Positions 11,390 to 23,700 of a DNA stretch of 64,000 bases are shown piece by piece. The position numbers and the translations under genes are program-made. The DNA lies in contig CM037789.1 in NCBI GenBank assembly GCA_021229015.1, positions 33,926,346 to 33,990,345 of the forward strand. Reading direction: 5' to 3'. This DNA comes from Solen grandis (Eukaryota; Mollusca; Bivalvia; Adapedonta; Solenidae). The notes beneath the pieces are model-generated. The model saw nothing but the letters and a program-made list of their open reading frames with translations, did no database searches and was not told the DNA's origin. Position 1 is the stretch's first letter, and each line of letters begins with the position of its first letter.

Positions 11390-11419
11390 TTTAATTGTTT
11401 TTCCTTTTCTGTCATGCAG
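11390..11419 (+). promoter_or_regulatory. 3' splice site (acceptor) in front of the TRIM-like coding exon
   Basis: A T-rich tract (ttgtttttccttttctgtc) ends in atgcag at 11419, with the ATG only 10 bases later. This implies a spliced 5'-UTR exon further upstream, which I could not locate; the first exon and promoter are therefore unknown. A SINE (10987-11263) lies in this presumed intron. Confidence 0.65.
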
Positions 11420-11429
11420 GTGTTACATC

Positions 11430-13133
11430 ATGGCGACAAGTCAAGATACAATAGAATCAGGATCGGACGATTACGTTCCGCACTTCTGTGACCCCTGTCA
11501 ATATATGGGGTCACATGAAAGAGCCACGTCGTATTGTGGGCAGTGTAATGAGTATATGTGTCAGGCTTGTGAGAAGGCACACAGGGGCGCCAAGGCAACA
11601 AGGAACCATGCTTTCATTACTGGTAAGAAACTCTCATCGACATTCAAGCCGAGTATTTTCCTACCAATTACCAATTGTGATGATCACAAGAATAATTCAA
11701 TCAACGGGTTTTGCGAGAGTCACAAAACACTGACATGTGACGTGTGTTCAGTAACCACACACCGGAAATGTTCAAGGACGTCGCTACACGATAAAAGCAG
11801 TAAGATGAGTGAAAGTCAGCTGGGTAAAATGGTAACGAGAATGAAAGAAATCAAACAGAAAGTTGAAACATTACAATCATCCAGAGAAAAAGATGTTAAT
11901 ATATTAATTGAACAGTCAAACCAGTCAATCAAAGATGTCCAGAAACTGAGGAGAAAAATTAATGAAAAATTTGATGATATTGAGAAAAAGGCTCACAAGG
12001 CAATTGAAGAAGCTAAAAAGGTCAAGGAATCAGATTTGAAGGATCACGTGACTGCATGTGAAAGTATTCTGAAGCAAGTTGACGAAAACATCAAGGAAAT
12101 GCAAGACTGTCAGGCCTCAATGAATAAAGAAATTATGTTTATCGGACTGACAAAGTCATCTGCTAAAGTCGAGGAAATGGAGAAGATTGTAAGAGAAGTA
12201 GAGTCGGAAGCTCCCATATCAGGTCACCTGACTTTCCAACCCAACAAAGTAATAGAAGATCTCTTACAGCAGGTGACTGAGCTCGGTCACGTGATTACCA
12301 CCTTTCAAAGCAGTGATGTATCCAGCGGAGAGAATATACTTGAAATGACAGTTTCTAGTAAACAAGACATCAACATTAACACAGATTGTATAACTGGTTC
12401 AACATTTCTCCCTAGTGGTGATCTTGTTTTATGTGACTATGATAACAATAAGTTACATCTGTATAGCCCCACCTTCATCTCTAAGGAGAATGTAGATCTA
12501 CCATCAGAAGCATGGGACGTCTGTACAGTAGCTGATACAGAGGTTGTCGTCACGTTACCATGGCAACAGAAGATTCAGTTTGTCTCTGTACAGCCGCGGC
12601 TGAGACTCGGGCAATCATTGAGAGTAGACAGGAAATGTTTCGGTATAGACTGTCATGGCGGCATGATGTACGTCACGTGTCACGACGACCCGGGTAATGG
12701 AGAAGTACTGGTGATGAAGATGGATGGACAGATACAGAGGAGACTCGGGCTGGTACAAGGACGGTACATGTTTACACGCCCATTCTATGTACGTGTCAGT
12801 CGCTATAGTGACCGTGTTTATATATCGGACTTTAACACCCACACCGTAACATGTCTGACACAAAATGGTGATTTGATCTATAAGTATAAACACAAGGATT
12901 TATTGTATCCTAGAGACATTCACGTAGACAGTCAGGACAACATACTTGTAAGTGGGCGGATGTCTGACAACATTCATCGTGTAGATAAGCTCGGTACTCA
13001 CCACTCCATACTGGTCAGTAAAAGTGATGGGGTAGTAAAGCCGTACTGTCTCTCATACCGGGACACTGATGGGGCGTTGTTTGTAGGAATGTATAGTAAA
13101 CCTGCTGGTAAGGTGTTCTGGCTGAAGAAGTAA
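11430..13133 (+). CDS. TRIM-like protein, two B-boxes, coiled coil and NHL-like propeller, no RING
   Basis: Intact 567-codon frame in one exon. B-box 1 is formed by Cys20, Cys23, Cys36, Cys39, Cys44, Cys47, His51 and His60. B-box 2 is formed by Cys83, His86, Cys95, His98, Cys103, Cys106, His111 or Cys114, and His120. Residues about 135-260 are Lys/Glu-rich heptad-like helix, a probable coiled coil for dimerisation. Residues about 300-567 contain repeated short beta-strand-like blocks, such as GDLVLCDYDNNKLHLY and DNILVSGRMSDNIHRVDKLG, as in NHL/six-bladed propellers of the TRIM2/3/71 and TRIM56-like groups. No RING precedes B-box 1, so E3 ligase activity cannot be assumed; the likely role is cytoplasmic protein or RNA binding. 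RING-less B-box/propeller proteins are strongly expanded in bivalves, often linked to innate immunity (family knowledge). The start ATG follows a 3' splice site by 10 bases, and no in-frame upstream ATG was chosen. Stop TAA at 13131. Orthology to a named TRIM cannot be decided by eye. Confidence 0.9.
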   Translation: MATSQDTIESGSDDYVPHFCDPCQYMGSHERATSYCGQCNEYMCQACEKAHRGAKATRNHAFITGKKLSSTFKPSIFLPITNCDDHKNNSINGFCESHKTLTCDVCSVTTHRKCSRTSLHDKSSKMSESQLGKMVTRMKEIKQKVETLQSSREKDVNILIEQSNQSIKDVQKLRRKINEKFDDIEKKAHKAIEEAKKVKESDLKDHVTACESILKQVDENIKEMQDCQASMNKEIMFIGLTKSSAKVEEMEKIVREVESEAPISGHLTFQPNKVIEDLLQQVTELGHVITTFQSSDVSSGENILEMTVSSKQDININTDCITGSTFLPSGDLVLCDYDNNKLHLYSPTFISKENVDLPSEAWDVCTVADTEVVVTLPWQQKIQFVSVQPRLRLGQSLRVDRKCFGIDCHGGMMYVTCHDDPGNGEVLVMKMDGQIQRRLGLVQGRYMFTRPFYVRVSRYSDRVYISDFNTHTVTCLTQNGDLIYKYKHKDLLYPRDIHVDSQDNILVSGRMSDNIHRVDKLGTHHSILVSKSDGVVKPYCLSYRDTDGALFVGMYSKPAGKVFWLKK

Positions 13134-14237
13134 TGAAGAAGTAATATGTAGACAGTTTTATCAGGATTAATATCACCATGGCAACCTTGAAGTATTGTTT
13201 CAAATATATCAAGTCAGACACTCTTATTACATGGTGCGAGTATTTGAGAGTCAGGCCGGAACTCGAACCGGGGACCGCTTGATTGCAGGAATAGTTCAAC
13301 AATCAAGAAATTTATTTGCTTAAAACAGATTTCACTCCATATTTAAGATTGTAAGATAATTTACATGTATTTTGATGGTTTTGGTTGCAGCAAATCGTGT
13401 TTCATGTTTTCCACGTGATCTTCGTGTCTATATTTGTCGTATAATCTATTTTAAGCTCAACTCGACTCGAGGTTACACAGTTACAACATTCATGTATTTT
13501 CTTAACATAATGTTATATTTTGGTGCTCGCTTTGCTATTTAATAGATTATTACAGTATTTAAATCTTCAACTGTTTATATACGTGAATATATATCTTTAA
13601 TTTTACTTTTTTTCAAATATGTAGCAAAATGTGCTCAAATCGAAAAGGGAAAAACATGATAAGTCACCGAGCTCGTTTTTATGATACGTTCGTATATCGA
13701 TGGTTAACATCTTTAACGAATGGCTAAAATAAACATCTCTCTTTGAAAAGAAAGGAAATAAGAACAAAACACACACACACACACACACACATAATGCTAT
13801 GAGATAAGTTATGATAGTTCAAAATATCAGAATAAGTGGTTCAAATATCCGCCGGTACTTCAGTTCTTGTCAGAAATGTGAGAGAAAAAAATGTAGCTTC
13901 ATTTTCTTGTTTTCATATAAGTATTCCATAAAGGCTCCTTGATCAAATCGTTGAAAAAATGCACCGAGTTTATTTTGGAGTGAATGAGATGTTTTCATGG
14001 TAACAGGGACACGGTGCGTTCTCTCCTTCTCGACGAACTGAGCAAAAATTATCTATTTGCGATTTGTTTTTGTCGCATATTTACTGAAAGTTTTTTCCAT
14101 TCTTTTAATCGTTATATATTTTAATTTGTTCAATAATTAAATAATCACATATTATATTTAAAAAATCTTTTCGAGTGCTTTATTGCAGAATAATGCACGG
14201 CGTTAAGTTCAGATGCGCAGTAATCTATTATCACGAA
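13134..14237. other. Region downstream of the TRIM-like gene, no gene
   Basis: It probably holds the 3' UTR. The first canonical AATAAA-type signal I see is in ctaaaataaac near 13727, but no poly(A) site can be proved. A (CA)n tract lies at 13768-13790. Confidence 0.45.
13768..13790. repeat. (CA)n microsatellite
   Basis: Eleven to twelve CA units. Confidence 0.9.
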
Positions 14238-14373
14238 GGCCGGAGTCGTGGGTTCAATCTCCGGTCAGGACATACCATCATTAAAATGGTTCTGGTATGT
14301 CTTCTTTTCCTGGTTCTCAGTATCAGGGTAGTTCCAGGACTGGTTGTCAAGGTGATGAGATAATGTTACTGAG
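14238..14373 (+). mobile_element. SINE family 1 fragment, diverged
   Basis: B box GGTTCAATCTC, followed by cataccatcattaaaatgg, ggttctcagtatcaggg and agttccaggactggttg. Both ends are missing. Confidence 0.65.
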
Positions 14374-16229
14374 CGTGGGTCGGTTAATTTCAATAGATAA
14401 TTCTATTACTTCAAAATATAGTATATATAATGCGTATCATTACTTATTTTATTATTCCGTATACCTTTAAATCATTCATGCTATTGGTTGATTTATTTTC
14501 GTCGTATTCCTGATTTTTTATCCGGAAATATTACCCCTAGGAAAATTGTTCATTAATCAATCACTATGTGTTTTTTTAACACGTATTCATAAATAACCAT
14601 CAATGCACCAGCTGTATTGCCTGTTATACAGATTCCTCGACATTTAGTGTCAACGAAAAATAATGATTTTATAGAAACCGTGATCAGATCTACCTGTGTA
14701 AACAAAAATCTAGATAGCGCAATGACAGATCCGTTCATGCCTGTTAATAATGCCTACCAAAATAATTGGTTAAGTGTCCTTTATGATAAATGAATGAGCA
14801 TTTACTCTGTAGGGAAATATAAACACAAATAGAAACATTCACAGGTCATATGTGTTAAAATGTCCAATTTATTGTTTGTTTTCTTTTTTGTGTACATTCT
14901 CTTGTAATGCTTGCATACATTTGCATGTATATAGTGTACAAATCCTAAAATCTTCAAATGCATTTTTTTTTAGTATTTGTATGGACCTCTTTAATTTAAA
15001 ACGATTGTATCGTTTATGACAATAAGATTTTCGTAATTATGTCCACTGAGACCTGTGAACAAAGGTCACTGGCCACAACCGAAACATGGCCTTTACTTGG
15101 TGGCTAATATTCAATGGCTAAATTCTCGGTCACTGGCCTCTGTTCACCGTCGGGCTCTTATTCAGAGGTAAAATGACTTATAACTTGGAATCCTCTTGCT
15201 GATCTTTGTTCATCATTGGACCGTTATTCAGAGGTAAAATGCCTTATAATTTGGAAGCCTCTCGCTGGATCAGCCATTGGGCCGTTATTCAGAGGTAAAA
15301 TGCTCTATTTATTCAGTGATGGGAATGATCGATAGAATTATGACATAAATAAAAAATTACTCTCCTCGTTAAAGTTTTTGTTCCTGACAGTGTAGGTCAC
15401 ATTTTACAGGAAAAGGCTATTTTCATAAATACAAATAATTTATAATTAGTTTACGGTATCCCTGCTTGTGGTACGACGTGACACTTTCTGCAATATGGCT
15501 TCTTCACCAGTTCAGGGTAGTGATTTCGTAACTTCGGCCTATAACGTTAGCGCATGCGCGAAACGTTAATAAGATCAGCCAAGTGATTGAAAATAGAAAA
15601 TCTCAATACAGGTTTTATAATTTTAAATATAGTTTCAATACACTCTATGACGGTAAAACCTGTGATGGGAAAAACATCTATTTTTACGACCATTGATGGT
15701 TGGATTTGGTGACCATGCGTCTGTTGATGGGTATTGATAGACATCATACACATTGTAAAATATAAATTTCCGTCAGTGACCATCTGTGAAGGAGCTGTTT
15801 CAACATTGTATTTATTTGTACTTTGAAGAATCAATTTACGCCCTCTTTTGCCTACTGTAATATGACTTATGCTTATGTAAATATAGAAACAGTTGATTCA
15901 GTATCTATGTAATATATTTCTTCGATGGTTGAGTGACATCCAGATTCAACAATCAATAATATTTGTATATAAACTCTTTCAACAATGACAGATAAGTAAA
16001 CAGTTTAATATGCATGAGCAAGTGATTTTGTGTAATTATAAAATGTTTTACCTATATCTTGTTTGCTTATTTTATCCCTCGCTAAAATATCACGATTACT
16101 TTCGCGTTCGAGTTTAAATTCTGCAACTATTTGGCCCTGAAAGTTTTATTTTGGCATAAAAGCGGGTATGTGTGGCTCTGTGTGTGTGTGCGTGTGTGTG
16201 TGTGTGAAAAAGTAATAACTCGAATAACT
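14374..16229. other. Intergenic, no gene; one short minisatellite
   Basis: No convincing coding frame. Apart from the three-unit minisatellite at 15152-15305 and a (TG)n patch near 16180-16205, nothing is recognised. Confidence 0.45.
15152..15305 (+). repeat. Three-copy minisatellite, about 60-66 bp units
   Basis: The word ttattcagaggtaaaatg recurs at 15158, 15224 and 15285, with the intervening sequence (cttataa.ttggaa, cctct.gctg) shared between units. Confidence 0.75.
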
Positions 16230-16241
16230 AAAGGTTTAAGT

Positions 16242-16489
16242 TGTTGTATTGGGGTTTACCGTCGCTGCGATAGTATTTCAATCATTTAGCGACGTCCAGC
16301 TAATTACAGTTGGAGGAAGACCCCGAGTACACAGAGGTACCCGGGTAGAACCACCGACCCACTGCAAGCCAGCTGGAAGGCTTCCTCACATGAAAAATCC
16401 CAAGTCCCTACCGGGATTCGAACCCACAGCGGTGAGGGTCTGAGAGATTTGTAGTCCACGACTGAAACCGCTTGGCCACGGCGGCCCCC
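16242..16489 (-). mobile_element. SINE family 2, full copy with near-perfect TSD
   Basis: Minus-strand tRNA-like head (A-box-like TGGCCAAGCGG, B box GGTTCGAATCCC) with the complete family body. The flanks AAAGGTTTAAGT (16230-16241) and AAATGTTTAAGT (16490-16501) differ at one of 12 positions. The frame at 16249-16443 is SINE sequence. Confidence 0.85.
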
Positions 16490-16805
16490 AAATGTTTAAG
16501 TACCAACTGCAAAGACATGATACCTCACATAACCAAACAGGTATATTACGGTTATGGAATTTACTATATTGTATTGATTGTTCCGATTGTGCATATATGC
16601 ATACACAGTGGTCACTGCAACATAAATATTGAGCGAAAACAAGGGTCGTATTTTCAACCCCTGGTTTGTTTGTTTCTTTGGTTTAACGTATTCAGTCATT
16701 TGGAGACGTGTCTAGTTGAGACAGATATAGTGCTGTCACACTGCAGTATCACGTCGTAGACATGTGGCATGAATCCACACCCAGTCACATTATCCTGACA
16801 CCGGG

Positions 16806-17139
16806 CCAACCAGTCCAGCAACTACCCTTATAAAACAATTACGCTGAGCGCAAACCAGTCCAGCAACTACCCTTATAAAACAATTATGCTGAGCGCCAAC
16901 CAGTCCAGCAACTACCCTTATAAAACAATTATGCTGAGCGCAAACCTGTCCATCAACTACCCTTATAAAACAATTATGCTGAGCGCCAACCAGTCCAGCA
17001 ACTGCCCTTATAAAACAATTATGCTGAGCGCCAACCAGTCCAGCAACTACCCTTATAAAACAATTATGCTGAGCGCCAACCAGTCCAGCAACTGCCCTTA
17101 TAAAACAATTATGCTAAGCGCAAACCAGTCCAGCAACTA
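16806..17139 (+). repeat. 45-bp minisatellite, left part
   Basis: About 7.4 tandem units of 45 bp (ccagtccagcaactaccctt, then ataaaacaattatgctgagc, then gccaa). The unit corresponds to the SINE family 1 segment between its 'ggccaaccagtcc' and 'gctgagcgccaag' words, so the array arose by amplifying an internal piece of the SINE. Because 45 is a multiple of three, it yields open frames with a 15-residue repeat (LSANQSSNYPYKTIM); these are not genes. Confidence 0.92.
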
Positions 17140-18618
17140 CAGACCGTAATCCGTTCAAGTACACCAAACGAACGTAAACGAAACGCTATTCAAACGCAAA
17201 CGAAACACGAACGGAACGCAAACGAAACGTTATAAATCCAAACTTAGTGAATTACAGAAAATTTTAACGAAAAAAAAAAAACACATCAATAGTGCATTCA
17301 TTTATGCCAAAAGCATTTTTTTGTTAAATAAATGAGTGATACAATTGTAAAAAAAATGTTTTAAATGTTTACAATAAAGTAAAAAGGGATTTTTTCTTTC
17401 CCCCGTCATAAGATTTATTTTTGTTTATGTAATAAACATAAAAGCGGCCTAGAATTGGTTCTCTATTCACGTGTTTGTATAAGCGTTTATTAACGGCGAC
17501 TAGACCAGTCAGTGTATTGGCGAACGGGTATTGTGACACTTTGAGAAGATAATTGTCTAAGTTAGTGTGATAGGCTGATTAGTCATTATGACAACATCCG
17601 GCAGCTTGTATGTATGAAATTGCCGAAGATTCCCCAAATTGACTACATGTACAATATTAGCCGATAAATTAAGAGAGCTTGTTTGTTACACGTGGTTGTT
17701 GTAATATTTTATTAATTTTTTTTTTATCCATTAATCATGTTGTTGTTTTTTTTTCTCTAAATACGTTCTCGATAAATTTCAACAACGGAAAATTGTATCA
17801 TTTAAGTCTAAATATATTGTTACACACAAGTGACACAATGCAATATGTTTATGACGTGAATATCTGCCACCCCATTATTTATACGAGTCGGACAAATTTC
17901 AGTTATAAACACCGGGATAAACACCTGTTATATAAAAAAGAAATGCTCATGTGAAGATGACTATTGATATATAGTAGACCTAAATTGTTTTACAATGTCT
18001 TGGTAGTTGATTACATTGATAAACGTACATGCCTACAAAACGAAGAAGAAAATTTTAACTAATGAACTGCCTATCAGAATAACTTTCTAAATTAAAGAAT
18101 ATTTCCAGAATGTTTTTCTTACACTTCACCGATTTCCCTCTAACAAATTAGAAAAATAAATTTGATTTTAATAATTCAAATTATAGCCACTAATACTTTT
18201 TTTGTGACTTAATTGTTTAAGTTACTTCCAGCGTTTAGAATGTATAGACAGATAGGTCCAGGGGTACGATTTCACTAGGGTCCCATTAGTCTAGGTTCCG
18301 AAATGGTTTGGGTCCGATACGTGCAGAAAGCAGTGTCAGAGATGATGCGTTTGTGTAAACGGTAAACGAAAAACGATGCAAACGGTGAACGCAAACGGTG
18401 AACGGTGAACGCAAACGGAGAACGGTTCGAAAATAAACGATGTTGAAATGCAAATGCGTTTGTAATCGTTTATAGATGCATTCAGCGTTTATATCCAGCG
18501 TTTATCGTTTAGAAACGTAAACGATAAACGCAAATGAAACGATTTGCAAACGCAAATGAAACGATGTTCAAACGCAAACGGAACGCAGATTTGGTGTACT
18601 TGAACGGATTACGGTCTG
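17140..18618 (+). mobile_element. 1,479-bp non-autonomous DNA transposon with 29-bp TIRs and TA duplication
   Basis: The left terminus CAGACCGTAATCCGTTCAAG... is the exact reverse complement of the right terminus for 29 bases (17140-17168 and 18590-18618). TA is present on both sides (17138-17139 and 18619-18620). Removing the element and one TA restores an uninterrupted 45-bp repeat unit (gcaac-TA-cccttataaa), which proves the insertion. Next to both TIRs are many AAACGNAAACG-type words, on the same strand at both ends, candidate protein-binding repeats. No transposase frame is recognisable; the 91-codon frame at 17679-17954 resembles nothing. The TA duplication points to the Tc1/mariner (IS630) superfamily. 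Confidence 0.88.
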
Positions 18619-19072
18619 TACCCTTATAAAACAATAATGCTGAGCGCCAACCAGTCCAGCAACTACCCTTATGAAACAATTATGCTGAGCGCCAACCAGT
18701 CCAGCAACTACCCTTATAAAACAATTATGCTGAGCGCAAACCAGTCCAGCAACTACCCTTATAAAACAATTATGCTGAGCGCCAACCAGTCCAGCAACTA
18801 CCCTTATAAAACAATTATGCTGAGCGCCAACCAGTCCAGCAACTACCCTTATAAAACAATTATGCTGAGCGCCAACCAGTCCAGCAGCTGCCTTTATAAA
18901 AACAATTATGCTGAGCGCCAACCAGTCCAGCAACTACCCTTATGAAACCATTATGCTGAGCGCCAACCAGTCCAGTAACTACCCTTATAAAACAATTATG
19001 CTGAGCGCCAACCAGTCCAGCAACTACCCTTATGAAACAATTATGCTGAGCGCCAACCAGTCCAGCAACTAC
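18619..19072 (+). repeat. 45-bp minisatellite, right part
   Basis: About ten units continuing the array in register with the left part; one unit is 46 bp (cctttataaaaacaattatg). Variants such as ccttatgaaac recur in several units, which shows local homogenisation. Confidence 0.92.
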
Positions 19073-19189
19073 AGATACAACAGTACCATTTCTTACGATT
19101 TTGGTATGTCGCACTCGGGGGTCGAACCCACGACCTCCCGGTCCCGAGGCGGACGCTCTTACCACTCGGCCACCGGTCGACCCCTGGTC

Positions 19190-20756
19190 GCGTTACCAAA
19201 GTTGTTTGTTTTACGACGATTGAGAAACAAGTTCTTACAATTATTGTCCGACATAGGTAGTGTGACAGAATATAGTATCATGTCAACCGACTTCAATGTT
19301 ATTTCGATAAATCGGCAACAGAGTGGTTGTACATGATAAATTGAATAAGGATCACAAATATCCTGCACTGGATACTGCCAATAAATGTGAGTTTAAAAAC
19401 AGGCGATTTCTGGAATCCAGTGTTTTTTACATGCATCTCACGGCATGACAATTCGCAAGATGCAGGTAATACAAGACTTAACGTCGGTTGTTTGATTTAG
19501 TATACTGTATACATTATAGGTTACGGTGATTGTGTGGTTAGAGTATCCGCAATGGCAGTTGAAGCCCATGAGTTCGATCCCCGGTCTCTACATACTAAAG
19601 TTGCATACATAGATCGAAAACAAACAGAAAACAGTGGATAACCAAACATTGCCAATTACCGGTGTACTTAACTAGTGCATTTTACATGGCGTGATAGTTT
19701 CCATTATTTACTGAAAATAACTATCCAGACACTTCTTCATTTTGGCAAAAGTTTTATCTTAATCTCGAGTGGCAGAAGAACATGTACAAATAAACAATTG
19801 AGAGATGACGCTACGACCAAAACATCGCAATATTTTGTAAGTAAACCGGTACCGTAGAGCCACGGGTTGTGGAGTTCGACATGTAAATGGTTTAAGTTTA
19901 ACGATTTTGCAAATAGAAACATAATTATATTGATTTAAAAGGCACCTGTTTAATATTGATACGCAATAAATGATGGTAATTTAATGCTAATTGATGTAAA
20001 TAATAAAAACAAATATTACTAAAATTTGGCCTTATCCCGCCCCTTTATTTTTCATATACAACGTTCTTACTGAAAAAAGAAAAAAGATTTCGACGGAACT
20101 GACATCGGAAATTGCACCAAACCGTACACATAGCGGCGACGTTACTGATCACGCCAAATATAAGAACGGTATTACGAACGCTCGCGTCGCCGCCAAATGA
20201 TGCGTTGCGGCAAAATAAACTTTAATGATATAACCTTTGACAATCTGAACTGTCATCTATGATTGGAATCAGTCAAAAAATATTCGTCGATTAATCAGGG
20301 GCAAAAGTCACAGATTCATTGATTAATCATGATTTAATACAAAATATACCATTTTGGGGGCACAATTTTTTGTACAACATGAAAACAAAGTACTCGTACT
20401 ATATAGAATTTATATTATATAATATTATATATAGATTAGGTACAAATTTTAATTTCTCATATAATCAAATACATGTATAAACCTAGAACGAAAATATTGT
20501 ATAAGATGTGACAACCAGAGGCCAACGAAATGCAAAGTGCAACTTTACAAGTATCAGTTTATTTTATTTATGGAACTTGCGTATCAGGTGCGCATTGAAA
20601 TATCGAAAGCCCTCTTTTTTCGTCAATAATTTGCCAACAAATTTTTTCGTCGTCATCGTCACGTCAACCAGTAGCTCATCACTGATTCGTTGACTTTATG
20701 ATTAATAAGCCCACCACTAACAGTTAGCAATAATACAATAATTTAAATGCACACAA
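19190..20756. other. Intergenic; one isolated tRNA-like SINE head
   Basis: About 19517-19600 reads as a plus-strand tRNA-like SINE head (tgtggttagagtatccgc, B box GTTCGATCCCCGG), followed by catactaaag as in family 1, then nothing more of the body. No gene is recognised in the rest. Confidence 0.5.
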
Positions 20757-23700
20757 ATATTACTGTAACTGAACAGCCGAAACGCAATGTACGTTGGTCG
20801 CCCAATCCTATACACTCGCCGTCCACATCGCAATATACACTTGTATCCCGCTCCGCAATGAACACGGATCATCCATGAACACTGGTCACCCGTTCCACTA
20901 TGTACACTGGTCATCCGCTACGCCATGAATACTGGTCGTCCGCTACGCTATGTATACTTGTCACCCGCTCTAACATGCATACCGGTCACTAGCTACGCCG
21001 TGAATACTATTCGTCCGCTACGTCATGTACACGAATCAACGGCTACGTCATGTATACTAGTCGTCTGCTACGACATGTACACTAAACAAGCGCTACGTCA
21101 TGTTTACTAGTCGTCCGCTACGACATGTACACTAATCAAGCGCTACGCTATGTATACTAGTCGTCCGCTACGTCATGTACACTAATCAAGCGCTACGCCA
21201 TGTATACTAGTCGTCCTCTACGTCATGTACACTAATCAAGCGCTACGCTATGTATACTAGTCGTCCGCTACGACATGTACACTTATCAAGCGCTATGCCA
21301 TGTATACTAGTCGTCCGCTATGCCATGTACACGAATTAAGCGCTATGCCATGTATACTAGTCGTCTGCTACGACATGTACACTAATCAACTGCTACTCTA
21401 TGTATACTGGATGTCTGCTACGACATGTACACTAATCAACCGCTACGCCATGTATACTAGTCGTCCTCTACGACATGTACACTAATCAACCGCTACGCCA
21501 TGTATACTTGTCGTCCTCTACGACATGTACACTAATCAACCGCTACGCCATGTATACTTCTCGTCCTCTACAACATGTACACTAATCAACCTCTACGCCA
21601 TGTATACTAGTCGTTCTCTACGTCATGTACACTAATCAACCGCTATGCCATGTATACTAGTCGTCCGCTACGACATGTACACTGATCAAGCGCTATGCCA
21701 TGTATATTAGTCGTCCGCTACGCCATGTACACGAATTAAGCGCTATGCCATGTATACTAGTCATCCGCTACAACATGTACACTAATCAACCGCTATGCCA
21801 TGTATACTAGTTGTCCTCTACGACATGTACACGAATCAAGTGCTACGCTATGTATACTTGTCGTCCTTACGTCATGTACACTTATCAACCGCTACGCCAT
21901 GTATACTATTCGTCCTCTACGACATGTACACGAATCAAGCGCTACGCCATGTATACTAGTCGTCCTCAACGACATGTACACGAATCAACCGCTACGCTAT
22001 GTATACTAGTCGTCCTCTACGTCATGTACACGAATCAACCGCTACGCTATGTATACTAGTCGTTCTCTACGTCATGTACACTAATCAACCGCTACGCCAT
22101 GTATACTAGTCGTTCTCTACGTCATGTACACTAATCAACCGCTATCCCATGTATACTAGTCGTCCTCTACGACATGTACATGAATCAAGCGCTACGCTAT
22201 GTATACTGGTCGTCCGCTACGCCATGTACACTAATCAAGCGCTACGCTATGTATACTAGTCGTTCTCTACGTCATGTACACTAATCAACCGCTACGCTAT
22301 GTATACTAATCATCCGCTACGCCATGTACACTAATCAAGTGCTACGCTATGTATACTAGTCATCCGCTACGTCATGTACACTTATCAAGCGCTATGCCAT
22401 GTATACTAGTCGTCCGCTATGCCATGTACACGAATTAAGCGCTATGCCATGTATACTATTCGTCTGCTACGACATGTACACTAATCAACTGCTACTCTAT
22501 GTATACTGGATGTCCGCTACGACATGTACACTAATCAAGTGCTACGCCATGTATACTAGTCGTTCTCTACGTCATGTACACTAATCAACCGCTATGCCAT
22601 GTATACTAGTTGTCCTCTACGACATGTACACTAATCAACCGCTACGCCATGTATACTTGTCGTCCTCTATGACATGTACACTAATCAACCGCTACACCAT
22701 GTATACTTGTCGTCCTCTACTACATGTACACTTATCAACCGCTACGCTATGTATACTAGTCGTCCGCTACGTCATGTACACTAATCAACCGCTATGCCAT
22801 GTATACTAGTCGTCCTCTACGATATGTTCACGAATCAAATGCTATGCCATGTATACTTGTCGTCCTCTACGACATGTACACGAATCAAGCGCTACGCCAT
22901 GTATACTAGTTGTCCTCTACGACATGTACACGAATAAAGTGCTACGCCATGTATACTAGTCGTCCTCTACGACATGTACACGAATCAACCGCTATGCTAT
23001 GTATACTAGTCGTTCTCTATGTCATGTACACTAATCAACCGCTATGCCATGTATACTAGTTGTCCTCTACGACATGTACACGAATCAAGTGCTACGCTAT
23101 GTATACTTGTCGTCCTCTTCGTCATGTACACTTATCAACCGCTATGCCATGTATACTATTCGTCCTCTACGACATGTACACGAATCAAGCGCTACGCCAT
23201 GTATACTAGTCGTCCTCTACGACATGTACACGAATCAACCGCTACGCTATGTATACTAGTCGTCCTCTACGTCATGTACACTAATCAACCGCTATGCCAT
23301 GTATACCATTCGTCCTCTACGACATGTACACGAATCAACCGCTACGCTATGTATACTAGTCGTTCTCTACGTCATGTACACTAATCAACCGCTATGCCAT
23401 GTATACTAGTTGTCCTCTACGACATGTACACGAATCAAGTGCTACGCTATGTATACTTGTCGTCCTCTACGTCATGTACACTAATCAACCGCCATGCCAT
23501 GTATACTAGTCGTCCTCTACGACATGTACACGAATCAAGCGCTACGCCATGTATACTTGTCGTCCTCTACGACATGTACACGAATCAACCGCTATGCCAT
23601 GTATACTAGTCGTCCTCTACGACATGTACATGAATCAAGTGCTACGCTATGTATACTAGTCGTCCGCTACGCCATGTACACTAATCAACCGCTACGCCAT

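Larger units (their letters stand above)
16666..19179 (-). mobile_element. SINE family 1 copy expanded to 2.5 kb by an internal minisatellite and a transposon
   Basis: The SINE tail and body (tttggtttaacg, acagatatagtgctgtcaca, cctgacaccgggccaaccag) run up to 16805. The SINE head (acagtaccatttcttacgat, ggggtcgaacccacgacc, ccactcggccaccgg) resumes at about 19073. Between them lie the 45-bp array and the TA-flanked transposon. ACCCCTGGT at 16657-16665 and 19180-19188 is the probable TSD of the original SINE. Without the interior it would be a normal copy of about 300 bp. Confidence 0.8.

Noticed and set aside
11488..11733. Second protein overlapping the TRIM-like gene
   Set aside because: Shadow frame inside the B-box region with no domain of its own.
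16806..19072. CRISPR-like array
   Set aside because: Units are contiguous with no spacers, in an animal genome, and the unit derives from a SINE. The same reasoning applies to the satellite at 20757-23888.
16886..19336. LSANQSSNYPYKTIM repeat protein and its antisense partner
   Set aside because: A 45-bp minisatellite inside a SINE; open only because 45 is a multiple of three and the unit lacks stops.
19517..19600. tRNA gene
   Set aside because: A-box and B-box-like words match the SINE head, and the following catactaaag is SINE body.
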